In this document: positions 7,398 to 9,754 of the stretch, piece by piece
Position numbering within the stretch: position 1 is the first letter of the stretch
How the letters are laid out: every line of letters starts with the position of its first letter
Source: an uncultured Lachnoanaerobaculum sp.
Lineage (GTDB): Bacteria > Bacillota > Clostridia > Lachnospirales > Lachnospiraceae
DNA: 9,754 bases
Direction: 5' to 3'
Assembly (NCBI GenBank): GCA_916720285.1
Contig: CAKAQP010000085.1
Coordinates: forward strand, 1-9,754
The notes under the pieces: model-generated
What the model was told of the DNA's origin: nothing
What the model saw: only the letters and a program-made list of their open reading frames with translations
The model's database searches: none
Made by a program: the position numbers and the translations under genes

Positions 7398-7447
7398 TAA
7401 AATGTTATTCAAATATAATATTTATATTCGTTTTTAAGGAGGAAAAA

Positions 7448-8548
7448 ATGAAAAAAAGATTATTGGCTATCGGTATGGCGGCACTTATGGGACTTTCACT
7501 TGTTGCTTGTTCTTCAGGTTCAACTGAAAGCACAAAGGCTGAGAGCACTGAGAAGGCACAGGAGAGCAAGGACGGTGACAAGAGTAGTGCAGCTGAAGAG
7601 AAGAAGGCATCTACAGATTTAAAAATAGGTATGGTAACAGATGTCGGCGGTGTAAATGACGGATCATTTAACCAGTCAGCATGGGAAGGCCTTCAGAGAG
7701 CACAAAAAGAGCTTGGAATACAGGCAAAGTATCTTGAGTCAAAGACAGATGCCGATTATATTCCAAATATTGAAACATTGGTGGATGATGACTATGATCT
7801 TATCATCTGTATCGGATACCAGTTGGCAGACGCTTTAAGAACTGAGGCTGAGGCTAATCCTGATAAGAAATTTGCAATTGTAGATGACGCTTCAATAGAG
7901 CTTGACAATGTTGCGTGCCTTATGTTTGAACAGGCACAGGCATCATATCTCGTAGGATATATTGCAGGAAAGACAACAAAGACAAATACTACAGGTATTG
8001 TTATCGGTATGGCAACAGATGTTATGAACGAATTCGGATACGGATATCTTGCAGGTGTTAAGGATGCGAATCCCGATGCAAATATTTTACAGAACAATGT
8101 AAACAGCTTTGCAGATACAGGTGCAGGTAAGACAGCAGCAAACAACATGGTGGCAAATAATGCAGACGTTATTTTCCATGCGGCAGGCGGTACAGGACTT
8201 GGAGTTATCGATGCATGTAAGGAAGCGGGAATTTGGGCTATCGGTGTTGACTCGGATCAGTCAAAGGTTGCTCCTAAGACAATTCTTACATCAGCTATGA
8301 AGAGAGTTGACAATGCAGTGTATGATGAGGCAAAGGCTGTACTTGACGGTGAATATAAGTCCGGAGTTAAGACTTATACATTAAAGGACGGCGGTGTTGA
8401 TATAGCACCTACAACAGACAATCTTCCTGAAGAACTTCTTAAGGAAGTTGAAGATGTTAAGGCAAAGATTGTAGCAGGAGAAATCAAGGTTCCAAACAAC
8501 AAGGCTGATTTTGAAGCTAAGTATGGTGATATCTACGAATTGGATTAA
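7448..8548 (+). CDS. BMP-family (Bmp/PnrA-like) nucleoside-binding lipoprotein, probable ABC transporter substrate-binding protein
   Basis: A 366-residue exported lipoprotein. A lipobox (LVAC, 18-21) follows a basic, hydrophobic signal, so C21 should be lipidated and the protein held on the outer face of the membrane. A Ser/Glu/Lys-rich tether (22-56) leads into the BMP periplasmic-binding fold (about 58-345). Family landmarks are KIGMVTDVGGVNDGSFNQSA (59-78), ASYLVGYIAG (165-174), GYLAGVKDANPDANI (199-213), a GAGKTAANNM segment (225-234), VIFHAAGGTGLGVIDA (241-256) and GVDSDQ (266-271). Relatives such as Treponema TmpC/PnrA bind nucleosides and feed ABC permeases. No ATPase or permease gene follows within the window; they must be elsewhere or beyond the next gene. 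It follows udp by 128 nt with its own promoter, and the pairing implies nucleoside capture followed by phosphorolysis. Purine versus pyrimidine preference cannot be read from the sequence. Confidence 0.92.
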   Translation: MKKRLLAIGMAALMGLSLVACSSGSTESTKAESTEKAQESKDGDKSSAAEEKKASTDLKIGMVTDVGGVNDGSFNQSAWEGLQRAQKELGIQAKYLESKTDADYIPNIETLVDDDYDLIICIGYQLADALRTEAEANPDKKFAIVDDASIELDNVACLMFEQAQASYLVGYIAGKTTKTNTTGIVIGMATDVMNEFGYGYLAGVKDANPDANILQNNVNSFADTGAGKTAANNMVANNADVIFHAAGGTGLGVIDACKEAGIWAIGVDSDQSKVAPKTILTSAMKRVDNAVYDEAKAVLDGEYKSGVKTYTLKDGGVDIAPTTDNLPEELLKEVEDVKAKIVAGEIKVPNNKADFEAKYGDIYELD

Positions 8549-8608
8549 TTAATCTGTTTATTATTAAAGGGCAGCAATCAGCTGCCCCCTTAAACATATC
8601 TACGAATT
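8529..8608 (+). repeat. 13-bp exact direct repeat spanning the lipoprotein stop
   Basis: ATATCTACGAATT is present at 8529-8541, inside the last codons of the lipoprotein gene (encoding part of DIYEL), and again at 8596-8608 in the intergenic region. The second copy forms the inner left arm and start of the loop of the long hairpin described separately. The copies are 67 bp apart. Confidence 0.85.
8569..8587 (+). terminator. GC-rich hairpin after the lipoprotein gene
   Basis: GGGCAGC (8569-8575) pairs with GCTGCCC (8581-8587) around a 5-nt loop, 20 nt after the stop codon. Flanking AAA and CCTT could lengthen the stem with a 2-nt bulge. The stem is terminator-like, but the bases after it are CCTTAAAC instead of a T run, so termination is likely weak. 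It could instead be an RNA-stabilising stem that keeps lipoprotein mRNA in excess over yjjI mRNA. Confidence 0.45.
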
Positions 8609-8628
8609 TCGTAGGTATATTTAAGGGG
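8586..8628 (+). repeat. 43-bp imperfect palindrome between lipoprotein gene and yjjI
   Basis: CCCCTTAAA (8586-8594) pairs with TTTAAGGGG (8620-8628) and ATATCTACG (8596-8604) pairs with CGTAGGTAT (8610-8618). One single-base mismatch (8595/8619) and one T-G wobble interrupt an otherwise complete 19-position stem; the loop is AATTT. No T tract follows. It overlaps the GC-rich hairpin at 8586-8587 and the short inverted repeat at 8622-8637, so only some of these structures can exist together. It may be a small palindromic repeat element or an RNA control structure. Confidence 0.8.
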
Positions 8629-8637
8629 ATACCCTTA
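8622..8637 (+). promoter_or_regulatory. short inverted repeat just upstream of yjjI
   Basis: TAAGGG (8622-8627) and CCCTTA (8632-8637) flank GATA and end 14 nt before the yjjI start and 6 nt before its GGAG ribosome binding site (8644-8647). It could be a DNA operator or a small RNA hairpin competing with the long palindrome. No known operator consensus is recognised. Confidence 0.35.
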
Positions 8638-8651
8638 TAGAATGGAGTAAT

Positions 8652-9754
8652 ATGAGAGATATCAGTTTAGATAAGGTAAATGAAATAAGAGAGAGAATGC
8701 TTGAGACTGTAAAGACTGCAAGCCTCACACATGAGCAAAAAGTAGCTACCATGGCAAACCATGCGGATTCACTTCTTGAAGTTTTGGACAAGCCGGAAGG
8801 ACTTGATGAGTTACTTGATGCCGAGATAGATAGTCAATGTATATGTGATTTGTTTGAAGGACATGCTCCTATGAGACCCAGATATATAATACCTGATTAT
8901 GCAAAGTTTATGAAGGAAGGAAGTAAGTTCCTTCAGATTGATCCGCCGAAGGATTTATATGAAGCGTTGAATTCACTGCTTATTTTCTATCGCCATGTAC
9001 CGAGTGTAACAAACTTTCCGGTATATGTGGGACAACTTGATGAATTGCTTGAGCCTTTTGTGCATGATGTGGACAGAGATTTGGCTAAGAAGATGATAAA
9101 GCTTTTCTTTATCAATATGGACAGAACTATTTTGGATTCATTTTCACATGCAAATATAGGCCCAAAGGACACTTTGGCGGGAAGATTGATACTTGAAGTT
9201 GAGGCCGAACTTGAGCAGGCAGTTCCAAATATCACACTTAAGTATGATCCTGAAGTTACAAGTGATGAGTTTGCTCTTATGGGAATAAATACCGCACTTC
9301 ACAGTGCAAAGCCTTCATTTGCAAACCATAAGATGTTTACAAGTGAGTTTGGCGAAAGATATGTTATTGCAAGTTGCTATAACGGCTTGCCTCTTGGCGG
9401 AGGTGCATATACTCTTTCAAGATTGATCATAAAGAATATCGCAAAAAGAGCCAAGAACATAGAGGATTTCAAGACAAATACTTTGCCTTATGTAATGGAT
9501 ATTATGGCAAGATATATGGATGAAAGAATCAAGTTTGAAGTTGAAGAGAGCGGATTCTTTGAAAACAACTTCCTTGCGAAAGAAGGCTTTATAAAGAGAG
9601 AGAGATTCTCGGCAATGTTCGGTATGGTAGGTCTTGCAGAAGCTGTAAATATTCTTCTTGAGAAAGAAGGAATTGAAGGCAGATACGGACATAGTGAGGT
9701 TGCAGACAAATTGGCTGTAGAAATAATGGATATTATAGATGAGTTTAATAAAAA
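8652..9754 (+). CDS. yjjI: YjjI-family glycyl radical enzyme, N-terminal 367 residues (3' truncated by window edge)
   Basis: An open frame from ATG 8652 (GGAG at 8644-8647) runs to the window end without a stop. The translation closely follows E. coli YjjI (about 516 residues). Shared blocks are CDLFEGHAPMRPRYIIPDYA (65-84), FYRHVPSVTNFPVYVGQLD (112-130), DRTILDSFSHANIGPKDT (157-174), NITLKYDPEVTSDE (193-206), IASCYNGLPLGGG (239-251), and FFENNFLAKEGFI (302-314) with MFGMVGLAEAVNIL (322-335). C242 in ASCYN is the likely thiyl-radical cysteine. The glycyl-radical motif, expected near the C-terminus, lies beyond the window. Members are activated by a radical SAM partner (YjjW in E. coli), expected nearby downstream but not visible. 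To my knowledge the substrate is not established. Such enzymes are oxygen-sensitive, fitting an anaerobe. Location after udp and a nucleoside-binding lipoprotein suggests a link to nucleoside sugar catabolism. Confidence 0.93.
   Translation, partial: MRDISLDKVNEIRERMLETVKTASLTHEQKVATMANHADSLLEVLDKPEGLDELLDAEIDSQCICDLFEGHAPMRPRYIIPDYAKFMKEGSKFLQIDPPKDLYEALNSLLIFYRHVPSVTNFPVYVGQLDELLEPFVHDVDRDLAKKMIKLFFINMDRTILDSFSHANIGPKDTLAGRLILEVEAELEQAVPNITLKYDPEVTSDEFALMGINTALHSAKPSFANHKMFTSEFGERYVIASCYNGLPLGGGAYTLSRLIIKNIAKRAKNIEDFKTNTLPYVMDIMARYMDERIKFEVEESGFFENNFLAKEGFIKRERFSAMFGMVGLAEAVNILLEKEGIEGRYGHSEVADKLAVEIMDIIDEFNK

Noticed and set aside
8543..8554. Perfect palindrome GATTAATTAATC at the lipoprotein stop codon
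   Set aside because: It is short and made almost only of A and T, so it is expected by chance. It matches no known operator and has no loop as RNA.
8987..9235. Reverse-strand open frame within yjjI
   Set aside because: The sense frame has extended block-by-block similarity to YjjI, and this antisense frame has no motif or start signal.
3084..9754. Idea that tatD and yjjI form one unit, because E. coli yjjV (a TatD homologue) is beside yjjW-yjjI
   Set aside because: Here tatD is in the metG-ksgA housekeeping context, about 4.8 kb from yjjI and separated by a strong terminator. It is the ordinary Firmicute tatD location.

Overview
The window is AT-rich chromosomal DNA (AGA arginine, ATA isoleucine and GGA glycine codons are common) with all recognisable genes on the + strand. 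Gene content, signal sequences and AGGAGG-type ribosome binding sites point to an anaerobic Firmicute. Lachnospiraceae is my best guess, inferred from the overall style and not proven.

Left part (1-4790): the 3' end of a MarR-type regulator gene, then metG (methionyl-tRNA synthetase) closed by a hairpin terminator, then traX-like, tatD and rsmA/ksgA. This resembles the conserved Firmicute housekeeping run metG-tatD-(rnmV)-ksgA, with two departures: a TraX-family membrane protein gene lies between metG and tatD, and no RNase M5 gene lies between tatD and ksgA. The next gene (4811-6424), spaced like an operon member, encodes a membrane-anchored cell-wall hydrolase with four peptidoglycan-binding repeats and an NlpC/P60 peptidase domain. 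A strong intrinsic terminator at 6430-6464 ends this block.

Right part (6465-9754): a nucleoside-related group. A uridine phosphorylase gene (udp) has its own good promoter. A BMP-family nucleoside-binding lipoprotein gene follows, with its own promoter and a near-perfect ribosome binding site. After an unusual structured 103-nt gap comes the first 367 codons of a YjjI-family glycyl radical enzyme, which runs off the window end. The likely joint task is capture of nucleosides at the membrane and phosphorolysis to base and ribose-1-phosphate. An anaerobic radical enzyme of unestablished substrate may act on a downstream product. E. coli yjjI also sits beside nucleoside catabolism genes (deoCABD), so this is the most interesting part of the window.

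The gap between the lipoprotein and yjjI (8549-8651) holds three overlapping inverted repeats that cannot all form at once. It also holds a 13-bp exact copy of the end of the lipoprotein coding region. No stretch over 300 bases lacks a gene. I see no tRNA, rRNA, CRISPR array or insertion sequence.
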